Of a DNA stretch of 64,000 nt, positions 18,222-27,743 are shown piece after piece. A model generated the notes under the pieces. The model was not told where the DNA came from, made no database searches, and was given only the letters and a program-made list of their open reading frames with translations. The translations under genes were made by a program, and so were the position numbers. Source of the stretch: Aliiruegeria haliotis (GTDB lineage Bacteria > Pseudomonadota > Alphaproteobacteria > Rhodobacterales > Rhodobacteraceae); the NCBI RefSeq assembly GCF_003003255.1, contig NZ_PVTD01000007.1, positions 1 to 64,000 on the forward strand, given 5' to 3'. Numbering within the stretch: the first letter of the stretch is position 1; the number at the start of each line of letters is the position of its first letter.

Positions 18222-18567
18222 TCATCCGTTCCGAGTCGAACGGGGAAGCCTGGCGCACCGGTCGCTTTCCATGAAGATGAAGTCGAACCCGAGCGGATGC
18301 AGTGCGTGACTGGCATCGCACAGGGTGAGCCGCGCCACTCCGGCGGCGACCGAATGTGGCGCGGGTAGCGGTGATCTCGCTCAGGTTGGATGGCGATCCC
18401 TTGCCACCGATCTGGCTGCGGAGCACCGCGGGTCCGTCCACCGGCCGGTGCGGCCAGCCAATCGGCACCGGTGCCCCTGCCGCGCCGAGCGGGGTCGCGA
18501 CGTGCACGACTGAGTGTCTCGCCAACAAACACACCCACTCGTTGCGTGCTTCAGCTACCCGGCTCAC
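18222..18567 (-). pseudogene. Remnant of phnG joined to the C-terminus of phnH
   Basis: From the GTG at 18567 the first frame reads RNEWVCLLARH and later AVLRSQIGGKGSPSNLSEIT, an eroded version of the PhnG pattern VxxRGRxGGTGxPFNLGEMT. A different frame then reads ARLTLCDASHALHPLGFDFI and DRCARLPRSTRNG to a TGA at 18222, matching the PhnH C-terminus (PRGxDLxxVAGxxxAALPRTTR). So most of phnH and the end of phnG are lost. It lies 11 bases upstream of the phnI remnant in the normal G-H-I order. Confidence 0.68.
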
Positions 18568-18596
18568 TATACAACTCCACCCGCCTCTATACAACT
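18567..18596. promoter_or_regulatory. Direct repeat CTATACAACT x2, probable PhnF operator
   Basis: CTATACAACT occurs at 18567-18576 and again at 18587-18596, exactly 20 bases apart, in the gap between phnF and the divergent phnG remnant. The first copy abuts the remnant's GTG start. Regulation by the adjacent PhnF is inferred from position and from the AT-rich ATACAA-type sites known for this GntR subfamily. Confidence 0.58.
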
Positions 18597-18642
18597 AGAC
18601 AGATCATAGGGGAATCGCTCCCGGAAGGCTTTTAAAATCTTG

Positions 18643-19380
18643 ATGCCCCGCTCCGCGAATGTGCTAACACCGCTTTGGAAGTCGATCGCCGCAACGTTGC
18701 GGTCGGCAATCGCCGACGGGCAATATCCCGAGGGCAGCCGGCTTCCGACCGAGGCAGACCTGGCGGCGCGGTTCGGGGTCAACCGTCACACCGTCCGCCA
18801 TGCGCTCGCGACGCTGATAGAGGACGGGCTGGTGCACAGCCGTCGTGGTTCGGGCACCTTCGTGCTGTCGAAACCGCTGGACTATCCGCTCAGTGAGCGG
18901 GTCCGCTTCCACCGGAACCTGCGCGATGCCGGGCGCCTCCCCGGCCGCGAGATCCTCGCAATCGAGGTTCGAACGGCCACGGAGGCAGAGGCACGGCGGC
19001 TCAGCATGACACCGGGGGACGAGATCTGCGTGGCACATACGCTGTCTTTCGCAGACCACACGCCGATCGCACTGGCCGAAAGCCACTTCCCCGAGGCTCG
19101 CCACCCTGGCTTCGCGGATGCACTGCGCAGCTCACGAAGCGTCACCGATGCCTTGGCCACCGTTGGCGTTGCCGACTACCTGCGGACGGAAACACGGCTC
19201 TCCGCCACGATTGCCAACGCGACGCAGGCGTCTCATCTTCGGTTGCCCGAAGGCGCACCGCTGCTGCTGACGGAATCCCGAAGTGAATCCGATGGGGTGC
19301 CAGTGGAGTGGGGCCAAACCTGGTTTGCCAGTGACCGCGTCACGCTGACATTTGATTTCCAGCGCGATCAACTACCCTAG
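18643..19380 (+). CDS. phnF: PhnF-like GntR (HutC subfamily) regulator
   Basis: A 245-residue regulator: winged helix (LWKSIAATLRSAIADGQYPE, LPTEADLAARFGVNRHTVRHAL, HSRRGSGTFV) followed by a UTRA/chorismate-lyase-like effector domain (ARRLSMTPGDEICVAHTLSF, PIALAESHFPEARHPGF). Divergent position next to phn remnants identifies it as PhnF. The frame is undamaged, so the regulator has outlived the core genes it controlled. The ATG at 18643 is chosen; a TTG directly before it is an alternative. The repeats at 18567-18596 are its probable operator. Confidence 0.85.
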   Translation: MPRSANVLTPLWKSIAATLRSAIADGQYPEGSRLPTEADLAARFGVNRHTVRHALATLIEDGLVHSRRGSGTFVLSKPLDYPLSERVRFHRNLRDAGRLPGREILAIEVRTATEAEARRLSMTPGDEICVAHTLSFADHTPIALAESHFPEARHPGFADALRSSRSVTDALATVGVADYLRTETRLSATIANATQASHLRLPEGAPLLLTESRSESDGVPVEWGQTWFASDRVTLTFDFQRDQLP

Positions 19381-19649
19381 AGTTCGAAAGGGCCTGCGTG
19401 GGCAGACACCGGAGTTCAACGACGCCTGCTTGAAGCCCGGTGTCGTTTCTGACCCTCCGGCATGGCGGTTTGCCCCGCCGGAGTGGTGGCGACCGGACGA
19501 AAGTGCTGTTCAAGCCAGCACCCGAAGTCCGGCGCCCGATGCCCATTTGGTCTTTCCACCGGCCCACGGCTGGGCCCGGGCATCGTCGTGGCCGACAACG
19601 CCCGGACCAGCAATTGCCTGCGACGAGACCGAAGGCCTCGGACAGCCCG

Positions 19650-22004
19650 TCAGTGGGCGCCCAGATCCGCCTTTGTGCGGGCGGCAACGGCCAGCGCCTG
19701 AATCGGGCGCAGGTCGATCCAACCAGCTTTCTGCATCCCCTTGATTGCAGGACTTTTTTCGAGCGCGGCTTCCAGTGTCGCAGCCGGAGCCGCGATCCGA
19801 ACCGAAAGGCGCACTGGCTCATGAATGGCGCGATCCCCAAGAATTGTGCTCTGGACCGACGGGCCGCCGCGCAGCGCGCCGGAGGTGCCCTCCAGGATAC
19901 CGAAGCCGCCAGCCACGTTGTGCAGCAGCTTGTTGCCACTGCCGAAGGCCTGCGGAGTCACGGTCGCACCGTAGTACTGGAGGTTGATCCAGGCCGCGAC
20001 ACACACTGGGCCACCAAGGATCTGCGCCAGCCAACTGCCATCAGGGTCCTGCGCTGCATCGTAGTCGTGCAGGAACGCCTTGCCTCCAAGGTTCCGGCCG
20101 ATGGTCGCCGATCGCGGTGCGGCGACGAACCAGCTGCACCCGGCAAGGCCCCATTCAACGCGGGTCTGCGCCCAGTCCATGCCGCGCCGAAGCAGGTCCT
20201 CCGGGTCCGGCTGCCCGGGCAGCGCGCGTGCCCGCTCTGTGCGCACAGCGTCGCCTGCCCGCGCGAGCGAGACTTCAAGCTGCTTCACGGACGGCCTGTA
20301 CCGCTCGCCGAAGTAGTCCTTGTTGAAGATGGTCACCCGGTCGGCGGCCGTGTCGTGGACTGCTGCCCGGAACACGGTCTCCGCCGGAATCTCGATCCCG
20401 CGGGCGACCAGCGACTTGCGCACGGGCGTTTCATTGAGCAGTTGCGCCAGCGCCCGCGCATTTGTTGCCCCGCTGTGCCCACCACAGGCACCGCACTGGA
20501 GCAGGCCCGCCTGGGCATCGTTCTTCACATGCGCTTCGTGGCCGACGAAAACGACCATCGGCGCGAAATCCTGCGTCAAACCCATCGTGCGAAGGGCGGC
20601 TTCGGCGGCATCCGCCGCTTCGGGGGCTGTTGCTGCGAATGCCAGTTTCGGGGCCGGTCCATGGGCCTCCTCGGGCGGCAATGGCTCGGTGGATTCAGTG
20701 AACAACTTGCCGATGCGCAGTGGGCCAGCAGCCTCGACGAAGGCAAAGCTCGACACAGCCGCCCGCGAGAAGCGGGAGACGGCCCGCGCTGCCCGCCCGC
20801 GAATGCGCCGCAGCGCTTCATCTGCACGGACCTCGCGGGAATCGTGCTCAGGCTTGAGCAGAACGGGCGCGTGGCTATCGGATTCGTTGGACGCCGCAGG
20901 ACGGTGTTTCAGGGTGAGGCCAAAGAACCCGGCGACACCATGGGTCCGGATGTCCGGTGCGGCCTCTTCGAGCACGCGCCGAAAGCGCTCAGAGCGGACG
21001 TCGATGCAGAACACCAGCTGTGCGGAGACTTCGGAGGCCGCGTCGACGGTCGTGTCGTCGGCCAGCAACCCGTCAAGCCGCCGCCCCGACGCAACCTCGG
21101 CCGCGCGCAGCAGGATCGCGTCGATCAGGTCGTCCGTGCCCGGCGTGACGGGCTGGCGATGCCTTTGGCAGGCCTCTCCCCATCTCTCGGCGACGGCTGT
21201 CCCAAGGTGCGCATAGAGCGCCTGTTCCCAGACCAGCCGGATAACCAGCAGTTCGCACAGGGTCGTATCACTGTCGCCTGACAGCTCTGCCTCCCAGGAC
21301 AGATGGCGGGCATGCCCCGACCAGCCGCCAAGGTCCCAGAGCAACCGACGGAACACCGCCGGAGCCGTTGCCGCGTCGATCCCGAGCGCCTTGCAAGCCT
21401 CGCCCAGGGCGCGCCAGGGGTTGCGATCGGTTTGGCTGACCAGTTCCGCAAAGCCAGAGCAGCCGAGGATCTCCGGCGTGAGGTCATGCGTGGCCCAGTC
21501 CCGCCAGTCCGCCCAAGCGCTCGGACGAGGCGCCCTGCCCCACAGCGCCTGTCCCCGGTCAAAGAAGCTCTGGGCCCAGGCGCCGATACGCTCGGTCACG
21601 ATCCCAGGCCAATCCCTGCCCGTGGCCGCCGCCGCCAGATCGGCAACGGTTGGGGTCGCCACCGGAGCGGGCCGTGCGTCGTCGAGGGCCGCGCGTACCG
21701 CTGACGGGGTCAACCCGGCCTCCGGCGCGGTTTCGGCGATGGCGCGCTCGATATCCGCTTCGGTGATCGAACCCCGTGCGACGCGTTGCGCATGGTGAGC
21801 GCGGTCCGGGAAGATGCGCAGACCGGCGGCGCGTTCCAACCGGGCGGCAACCAGGGCGATCGGCACGTCCGACTGGCCGTGGAAGGGATTGACCGCGACA
21901 GCCCGATCGAGCGGAAAGAGCGGCGCCATTTCGCGGGCTGCATCCTCTGCTGTTGCTGCAAAATCAACGACGTCCGGGGTGAAGTCCTCGTGATTGATGA
22001 ACAT
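19650..22004 (-). CDS. dabA: DabA (DUF2309), inorganic carbon uptake subunit
   Basis: A 784-residue cytoplasmic, carbonic-anhydrase-like subunit of the DAB dissolved-inorganic-carbon accumulation complex. Zinc-site regions are visible: LVFCIDVRSERFR around residue 330 (Cys and Asp ligands) and LLQCGACGGHSGATNARAL around residue 510 (His and Cys). The N-terminal AVNPFHGQSD is also typical. It starts one base after the dabB stop codon, so the two are co-translated. Known DabAB pairs couple bicarbonate or CO2 uptake to an ion gradient. In a heterotroph this may feed carboxylation reactions or pH control. No carboxysome or RuBisCO gene is in the window. Confidence 0.9.
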   Translation of the reverse strand: MFINHEDFTPDVVDFAATAEDAAREMAPLFPLDRAVAVNPFHGQSDVPIALVAARLERAAGLRIFPDRAHHAQRVARGSITEADIERAIAETAPEAGLTPSAVRAALDDARPAPVATPTVADLAAAATGRDWPGIVTERIGAWAQSFFDRGQALWGRAPRPSAWADWRDWATHDLTPEILGCSGFAELVSQTDRNPWRALGEACKALGIDAATAPAVFRRLLWDLGGWSGHARHLSWEAELSGDSDTTLCELLVIRLVWEQALYAHLGTAVAERWGEACQRHRQPVTPGTDDLIDAILLRAAEVASGRRLDGLLADDTTVDAASEVSAQLVFCIDVRSERFRRVLEEAAPDIRTHGVAGFFGLTLKHRPAASNESDSHAPVLLKPEHDSREVRADEALRRIRGRAARAVSRFSRAAVSSFAFVEAAGPLRIGKLFTESTEPLPPEEAHGPAPKLAFAATAPEAADAAEAALRTMGLTQDFAPMVVFVGHEAHVKNDAQAGLLQCGACGGHSGATNARALAQLLNETPVRKSLVARGIEIPAETVFRAAVHDTAADRVTIFNKDYFGERYRPSVKQLEVSLARAGDAVRTERARALPGQPDPEDLLRRGMDWAQTRVEWGLAGCSWFVAAPRSATIGRNLGGKAFLHDYDAAQDPDGSWLAQILGGPVCVAAWINLQYYGATVTPQAFGSGNKLLHNVAGGFGILEGTSGALRGGPSVQSTILGDRAIHEPVRLSVRIAAPAATLEAALEKSPAIKGMQKAGWIDLRPIQALAVAARTKADLGAH

Positions 22005-22005
22005 C

Positions 22006-23595
22006 TCAGATCTCCTTGACGGGCTGCGGGGCGGTGGCGGTCGGGACGGGCGCGGTGGCCCATGATCCCACCAGCCGGTCGGTGAACGCGCTCAGGTAGA
22101 GGCCGTTGGCCAGGTGGATGCGCAATCCGCGTGCAGCCGGATGTGCCGACCAGACCGGCAACAGGGCCTGCACCACGGCCAATGTGCCAAAACTCACGAG
22201 CGTGAGCGTGATGAGCGCCCATTCCAGCGGTCCGGCAACCGGCGTAGGCGGCAGCGCGCCCTGCGTCACGGCATTGGCGACCCACTGGAACGTGAAATAG
22301 CCAGCGGCAAAGAGTGCAGAGGCACGCGCCGTCGTCACACCCAGCGCCCGCGGCGCCTCGTCGGCAAGGCCCTGCGCCACCAGGTAGGCAATGCCCGTGA
22401 CCAGAATGGCGCCAAGCGCAACCGCCTGCGGCGATTTCTCGACAAGTCCGAGTGGCAGGCCCACCGCGACGTAGATCGCGAGTGCAATGCTCATTGCGCG
22501 GGCCACCGCCCGCCCGCCCGGGATGGCCACCGGGCCGAGACGACGGGCCGATTGCACGGCCTTGGCGGCATCGGCTGCGGTGAGGAAGGCATGCGACTTG
22601 TAGAGCGCGTGCGCGACAATGTGCAGAAGCGCAAGCGCGAAGAGCCCGAAGCCGCATTGGAGCACCATGAAGCCCATCTGAGAAACCGTCGACCATGCCA
22701 GCGCCGTCTTTGCGGCCGGTTGGGTCAGCATGACGATCGCACCGATCAACGCGGAGAAACCGCCGATCATCACCAGCGCAGCAAGAACGGCAGGCGCGCC
22801 CAGCAGGACGTCGGCGAACCGGATGAGGAGAAATCCGCCGGCATTGACGACACCGGCATGCAACAACGCGGACACCGGCGTCGGGGCTTCCATGACCTCG
22901 GTCAGCCAGCCATGTGCGGGCAGGAGCGCGGATTTCAGGATTGCTGCCGACGCGAGAAAGACCGTCGCGACGATGGCGGGAAGAGGCACCGTGCCGCTGC
23001 GCGCCGCATCCGTGATGGCGGCAATGTCCGAGGTGCCGTAGGCAAACACCAGCAGACCGGCCGCAGCAAGGAGCGCGGCGTCGGCACAGCGGGCGACGAG
23101 CCTCTTCTTCTGCGCGGCGCGACGGGCGCCGGGGCGCTCGGGATAGAACAGCAGCAACCGGTTCACGCCAAAGCCCGTCAACACCCAGCCGACAACCAGC
23201 TGCGCAAGATGCCCTGCGGACACAAGCAGCATGACACCGGCAAGCGTGACGCTCAGCCAGACGGTGAAGCGCGCCTCGCCGGGTTCGCCGTGCAGATGCG
23301 TGGCCGAGAACCGCAGGATGACCCAGGCCAACCCGCTTGTCAGCAGCATCATCACGACCGAGACGACGTCGAGCCGCACGGAAAGCCCCACCTCGCCGAT
23401 CCCGAGCACCGGTGAGGTAACAGGACCTGTATAGGGAAGCGCCGCGGCGGCGATGGCGGACAGGCCAAATGCCAGCAATGCGCCGCGCTCCGGTCCACGC
23501 GGCGGACGTTTGGGAATACCGGTTTCAAGGGACCGTACTGCGCCAGCGGACAACACAGCCAGCGGGGCGAGCAGAAGCGTGAGGGCGGCAATCAA
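22006..23595 (-). CDS. dabB: DabB, NuoL/MrpD-like membrane subunit of the DAB complex
   Basis: A 529-residue membrane protein of the proton-conducting antiporter family with about 13-14 hydrophobic segments. Family features include the lysine in ILKSALLPAHGWLTEVMEAPTPVSALLHAG and the LAWSTVSQMGFMVLQCG segment. The long open frame upstream lacks a good ATG; TTG at 23595 follows GGAGAAGGAG and gives MIAALTLLLAPL. It anchors and energises DabA. It faces the LysR gene across 99 bases. Confidence 0.88.
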   Translation of the reverse strand: MIAALTLLLAPLAVLSAGAVRSLETGIPKRPPRGPERGALLAFGLSAIAAAALPYTGPVTSPVLGIGEVGLSVRLDVVSVVMMLLTSGLAWVILRFSATHLHGEPGEARFTVWLSVTLAGVMLLVSAGHLAQLVVGWVLTGFGVNRLLLFYPERPGARRAAQKKRLVARCADAALLAAAGLLVFAYGTSDIAAITDAARSGTVPLPAIVATVFLASAAILKSALLPAHGWLTEVMEAPTPVSALLHAGVVNAGGFLLIRFADVLLGAPAVLAALVMIGGFSALIGAIVMLTQPAAKTALAWSTVSQMGFMVLQCGFGLFALALLHIVAHALYKSHAFLTAADAAKAVQSARRLGPVAIPGGRAVARAMSIALAIYVAVGLPLGLVEKSPQAVALGAILVTGIAYLVAQGLADEAPRALGVTTARASALFAAGYFTFQWVANAVTQGALPPTPVAGPLEWALITLTLVSFGTLAVVQALLPVWSAHPAARGLRIHLANGLYLSAFTDRLVGSWATAPVPTATAPQPVKEI

Positions 23596-23694
23596 GGGTC
23601 GATCTCCTTCTCCGTGGGTTCCGATGGATATGGTGGACGTCGAGCCGAATAAAAAATACAATGATTGGGATGAAACGTTCTATTCAGGTGAACG

Positions 23695-24564
23695 ATGGTC
23701 AGTCTCAACTACAACCACCTGCGCTACTTCCATGCCGTCGCACATGAGGGGAACCTGACGCGCGCGGCGGAACGATTGAACCTGTCGCAATCCGCACTCT
23801 CGACCCAGATCCGGGCGCTGGAGGCGCGGCTTGGACATGACCTCTTCGAGCGGCGGGGACGCGCGCTGCATCTGACCGAAGCAGGCCGGATCGCACTGGA
23901 GCACGCCGATGCGATCTTTGCTGCCGGACGGGACCTCGTCGACACGCTGGGGCAAACCGGGCAGGTACGGCGCGCCTTTCGGGTTGGCGCCGAAGCCACG
24001 CTGTCCCGAAATTTCCAGATGCGCTTTCTCGCGCCGCTCGTGGGGCGGGACGACACCGATCTCGTCCTCCGCTCCGGTCGACTGGGCGAGCTGCTCGAAG
24101 GGCTGCGCGCCCATGCGCTCGACGTGGTCCTTGCCACGACGCCACCTCCCGACGATGCAATTGGCCGGCTGGAGGCGCACCTGCTGTCGGAACAGGCAGT
24201 GTCCATCGTTGGCGCGGCGGAGCGCATGTCAGGCTCGCTCGCCGAGGTCCTGACTCGGGAGCCGGTTATCCTCCCCGCGCGAGGGTTCGAGATGCGGACG
24301 GGGTTCGACGCGCTGGCCAGCCGATTGGATGTGCGCTGCGAGGTCGCCGCCGAGATCGAGGATATGGCGATGATGCGGCTGATGGTTCGCGCGGACATGG
24401 GTGTCGCGCTGGTGCCGCCCGTTGTCGTCGCCGACGAACTCGCATCGGGAAGGCTGGTGGAACACGGCGAAACCACCGGCCTGACGGAACGCTTCTGGGC
24501 CGTGACCTATCCACGGCGCTTCCCCAACCCGCTGGTCCGGCAGCTGATCGATGCAAATCTGTGA
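23695..24564 (+). CDS. LysR-family regulator (NhaR-like)
   Basis: A 289-residue LysR-type regulator with the N-terminal helix-turn-helix (LNYNHLRYFHAVAHEGNLTRAAERLNLSQSALS) and a substrate-binding domain. The HLRYFHAVAxEG opening is typical of NhaR-like proteins, which respond to sodium or pH. It is divergent from dabBA and its stop codon abuts the stop of the last Mrp-like gene with no gap. Control of dabBA, perhaps by ions or CO2/bicarbonate, is inferred from position. Confidence 0.87.
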   Translation: MVSLNYNHLRYFHAVAHEGNLTRAAERLNLSQSALSTQIRALEARLGHDLFERRGRALHLTEAGRIALEHADAIFAAGRDLVDTLGQTGQVRRAFRVGAEATLSRNFQMRFLAPLVGRDDTDLVLRSGRLGELLEGLRAHALDVVLATTPPPDDAIGRLEAHLLSEQAVSIVGAAERMSGSLAEVLTREPVILPARGFEMRTGFDALASRLDVRCEVAAEIEDMAMMRLMVRADMGVALVPPVVVADELASGRLVEHGETTGLTERFWAVTYPRRFPNPLVRQLIDANL

Positions 24565-26274
24565 TCATGGCGTCGTCGCGACGGTCCGATCGCCGGTCAA
24601 CTCTCCGGTGGGGGCGTCGGGCAACAGGGCGAGAAACGTGAGCGCGGCCGTCATGCCAAGGATCGCCAGCGAACCGCTCTCCGGTCGCACCAGCCGGGTG
24701 CGCGCGCGGCGCAGCACAAGCCCCCGGTTGCGGCTGCGCGGCAGGCGCGGAGGCGGCAGGGCGAGCACGGGTTCGGGCGCCGTCTGTTGCCGCAACAGGC
24801 CCAGGATTTCCCCCGGTGCAGGCGGTTCGACGCGAAGGGAGGAAACACGGCAAAGGACCATTGCACACAGTCCGAGACCCACAGCCAGAGCGACCGGCAG
24901 GACGTCTGGCAGTTTCACCACACCGGCATCGACGAAGGGAAGCGGCGCGGCGGAGAAACCGATGCCCACGAACAGGAGCAGCGCCAGCCAGGGAAAGACG
25001 ACATCTTGTGGAACGTCCGGCTTCGGGGCGGTAGAGGCAAGTAGCGTCAGGGCGCGCATCATCAGCAGTGCCGTGCCGAGACTGGCACAGAACAACGCCA
25101 GTCCAAGCCACACGGCCCAGCCTTCAGGCGCCGCGGCGAACGCGGATTTGAGAGCTTCCTTCGCCTTGAAACCACCGGTCCCCGGCATTCCGGCCAGGGC
25201 CAGCGCCGGAAGACACAGCGCCAGGATGATTGCGGGTCGGGACACGCCTCGGGACGACGCCCAGACGGCGGGCACGCCCAGAAACAGCGCGGCCTTGGCG
25301 AATGCGTGGGCGGTTGCGAGCAGGATCAGGGCAGCGGCGACAAACGGCCAGCTTTCCGGGGCAGCCAGGGCAACCGCGAGGCCAAGCGCCATGAGGCTCA
25401 TCTGCCCGATGCTGGAATAGGCCAGCGTCGCCTTTGCGTCCGCTTGTACCAGTCCGAGAACCGGCGCAAGAATCAGGCCGGCAAGCGCCATCGCCGCCAG
25501 AGCTGTCGCGGCAGCCGGCGAGGCGGTTTCTCCAAGCGGCAGTATGATCATCAGGCCGAAGAGGCCGGCTTTCAGCATCGCGCCAGAGAGCACCGCGCTC
25601 GCCGGAGCCGGTGCCGCCGAATGCGCGAGCGGCAGCCAGAGATGCAGTGGCACCGCACCGAGTTTCACCAGCAACCCGCCGGCGGCGAGCGCAATGGCCA
25701 GGGGGGGCACGCCATCGGACGCCATTGCCGGGAGCGCCATGCTGCCCGTGAAATAGGCTCCGATCGCCAGGCCCGCGAAAAGCGCGACCTCTCCGGCAAC
25801 GGCAAAGGTGATGTACACCCTTCCGGCGAAACGCTGCGGTGCCCCGCCCCCATGCAGGACAAGCCCCCAGGAGGCGAGGCTCATCATGGAGAAGAAGCTG
25901 TAGAAAGACGCCATGTCCTGCGCGACCAGAAGACCGAAATTGCCCGTCATCGCGAGGAGGAAACACCCGAAGAAGCGGTCACGATGCCGGTCGTCGGCGA
26001 GAAGCCGCAGCGCCTGCCACCCCGCGAACCCCCAGAGCAGCGACGAGAAAAAGAGGAATGCGGCACCGGTATCGGAGAGAGAGAACTCGCTTCCGAGGAG
26101 CAGCCATTCGAGACGAACCGACAGTGGTCCGGGTGTCGCTGTCGCGGTAAGGAGCGCCGGTAACGCGGCCAGCGGCACCAGGTTTCGCGCCACGCCACGC
26201 ATGGACGGCAGCACGAAAGCCAACAGCAGAACCAGGGGAGCGGCGGGGACGAGCCAGAGCGGGATAGCGATCAT
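24565..26274 (-). CDS. MrpD/NuoM-type proton-conducting membrane subunit (third copy)
   Basis: A 569-residue membrane protein of the proton-conducting family. It has the conserved LLVKLGAVPLHLWLPLAHSA with its lysine, the loop APASAVLSGAMLKAGLFG and KATLAYSSIGQMSLMALG. It carries a basic C-terminal tail (PRLPRSRNRGLVLRRARTR) before one final hydrophobic segment. The ATG at 26274 overlaps the preceding gene by four bases. It is the last of eight genes. It is longer than the two other MrpD-like proteins and closer in feel to HyfB/NuoL-type subunits. Confidence 0.82.
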   Translation of the reverse strand: MIAIPLWLVPAAPLVLLLAFVLPSMRGVARNLVPLAALPALLTATATPGPLSVRLEWLLLGSEFSLSDTGAAFLFFSSLLWGFAGWQALRLLADDRHRDRFFGCFLLAMTGNFGLLVAQDMASFYSFFSMMSLASWGLVLHGGGAPQRFAGRVYITFAVAGEVALFAGLAIGAYFTGSMALPAMASDGVPPLAIALAAGGLLVKLGAVPLHLWLPLAHSAAPAPASAVLSGAMLKAGLFGLMIILPLGETASPAAATALAAMALAGLILAPVLGLVQADAKATLAYSSIGQMSLMALGLAVALAAPESWPFVAAALILLATAHAFAKAALFLGVPAVWASSRGVSRPAIILALCLPALALAGMPGTGGFKAKEALKSAFAAAPEGWAVWLGLALFCASLGTALLMMRALTLLASTAPKPDVPQDVVFPWLALLLFVGIGFSAAPLPFVDAGVVKLPDVLPVALAVGLGLCAMVLCRVSSLRVEPPAPGEILGLLRQQTAPEPVLALPPPRLPRSRNRGLVLRRARTRLVRPESGSLAILGMTAALTFLALLPDAPTGELTGDRTVATTP

Positions 26275-27743
26275 AGGTACTCCAGGGAAACGATGAAACG
26301 GGTCCAGCCAAGGGGGCTGAAAGGGGCGCTCGCCATCAATCCGGCGACGAGCACGAGCGCTGCGGTGGTGGCAGGTGGCACAGCCAGCATCCAGCCGATG
26401 CGCCGGGAGGCCTTGGCGCCCTCCGTCGGCGCACAGAACCATCCACGATAGAGGATCGGCAGGAAGTAGGCGGCGTTGAGCAGGCTGGATCCGGCCAGCA
26501 ATGCAATAACCATCGGCTGCCCGGCATCGAGCCCCCCGGCACCGAGGTACCACTTGCTCACGAAACCGGCGAGCGGCGGGACGCCGATCATGCCGAGCGC
26601 GCCGATCGTGAAGGCGAGCATCGCGCCGGGCATGCGCTGGCCCATGCCGTCCATGGCCCGCACGGTCTTGACCCCCTGCCCTTCGGCGAAATTGCCAGCG
26701 GCGAGGAAGAGCGTGATCTTCATGATCCCCTGGTGCACGAGGTGCGCAAGGCCACCGATTGCAGCCACCGGCGAGATCAGCGCGACACCAAGCGTGATGT
26801 AGCTCACCTGGCTGACGGTGGAATAGGCAAGGCGTTTCTTCAGGTCATCTTGCGTCAGGGCGCGGAACGACCCCCAGAGGATCGTGACCGCGGCGAGCGC
26901 CGCGAGCGGCATCGCGAGCCCCATCGCCTGCAGGGTTTCGACGCCAAAGACGTCGTAGACGATGCGCATGATGCCAAACGCGCCGGCCTTCACCACTGCG
27001 ACAGCGTGCAGAAGCGCGCTGACGGGCGCCGGTGCGACCATGGACAACGGCAGCCAGCCGTGAAGCGGCACCAGCGCGGCCTTTACACCCACGCCCGCGA
27101 TCAGCAGCACGAAAATGGCGGTGAGCGCCAGCGGCGCCGTTTCCGGCAGATCCCCCAGCACACCGCGCGGGACGAAAGGCACCTCGCCGGCCAGCGCGTA
27201 GAGCCAGATCGTTCCCAGCGTCAGCGCCAACCCGCCGCCCAGCGTGTAGACGAGGTAGATCCGGCCAGCCCGATGCGCCTCTGACGTGCCGCGGTGCACG
27301 ACCAGGGGCCATGTCGCAAGGGTCAGAAGTTCGAAGAAAACGAGGAAGGTGAAGAGGTTGCCTGCCATCGCGATGCCGACCGTCGAGGCCACGCACAGAG
27401 AGAAAAAGCCAAAGAACCGGCTCCGGTCCGTGCCACCCTCAAGATAGCCCACAGCGTAGATCGTGGTCAGCAACCAGAGGATCGACGACAGCGCCAGAAA
27501 CAGAACCGCAAGCGGGTCGGCCTGCAGGTGCAGCTCCAGTCCCGGTGCGATGCTGTGCCGGAGGTCGAAGCTGTTGCCGCGCGTCACCTCAAAGGAAAGC
27601 CAGACAACCAGCGCGACCTTGACCGTCGCCGCGGCGAGGTTGACCCCGGTGCGCAGGCGCCGGGCACTCTCCGGCATCACGAGGATGATCGGCACGATAC
27701 CGAGCGATGTCATCAGGATAGCAAGAGGAAGGTATTGGCTCAT
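26271..27743 (-). CDS. mnhD: MrpD-type cation/proton antiporter subunit (second copy)
   Basis: A 490-residue membrane protein with MrpD/NuoN features: GVGVKAALVPLHGWLPLSM with the conserved lysine, APVSALLHAVAVVKAG, KKRLAYSTVSQVSYITLG and the LVHQGIMKITLFLAAG helix. The ATG at 27743 overlaps the upstream paralogue's stop by four bases. The call as antiporter or proton channel is firm at family level. Confidence 0.86.
   Translation of the reverse strand: MSQYLPLAILMTSLGIVPIILVMPESARRLRTGVNLAAATVKVALVVWLSFEVTRGNSFDLRHSIAPGLELHLQADPLAVLFLALSSILWLLTTIYAVGYLEGGTDRSRFFGFFSLCVASTVGIAMAGNLFTFLVFFELLTLATWPLVVHRGTSEAHRAGRIYLVYTLGGGLALTLGTIWLYALAGEVPFVPRGVLGDLPETAPLALTAIFVLLIAGVGVKAALVPLHGWLPLSMVAPAPVSALLHAVAVVKAGAFGIMRIVYDVFGVETLQAMGLAMPLAALAAVTILWGSFRALTQDDLKKRLAYSTVSQVSYITLGVALISPVAAIGGLAHLVHQGIMKITLFLAAGNFAEGQGVKTVRAMDGMGQRMPGAMLAFTIGALGMIGVPPLAGFVSKWYLGAGGLDAGQPMVIALLAGSSLLNAAYFLPILYRGWFCAPTEGAKASRRIGWMLAVPPATTAALVLVAGLMASAPFSPLGWTRFIVSLEYL

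Noticed and set aside
19440-21281. A 613-codon plus-strand open frame opposite dabA
   Set aside because: The minus-strand DabA translation carries the family zinc motifs; the plus frame shows no recognisable domain.
23668-23700. GGGATGAAA before the LysR gene as a fourth ECF motif
   Set aside because: No CGT follows at 13 bases, so the second element and its spacing are not met.
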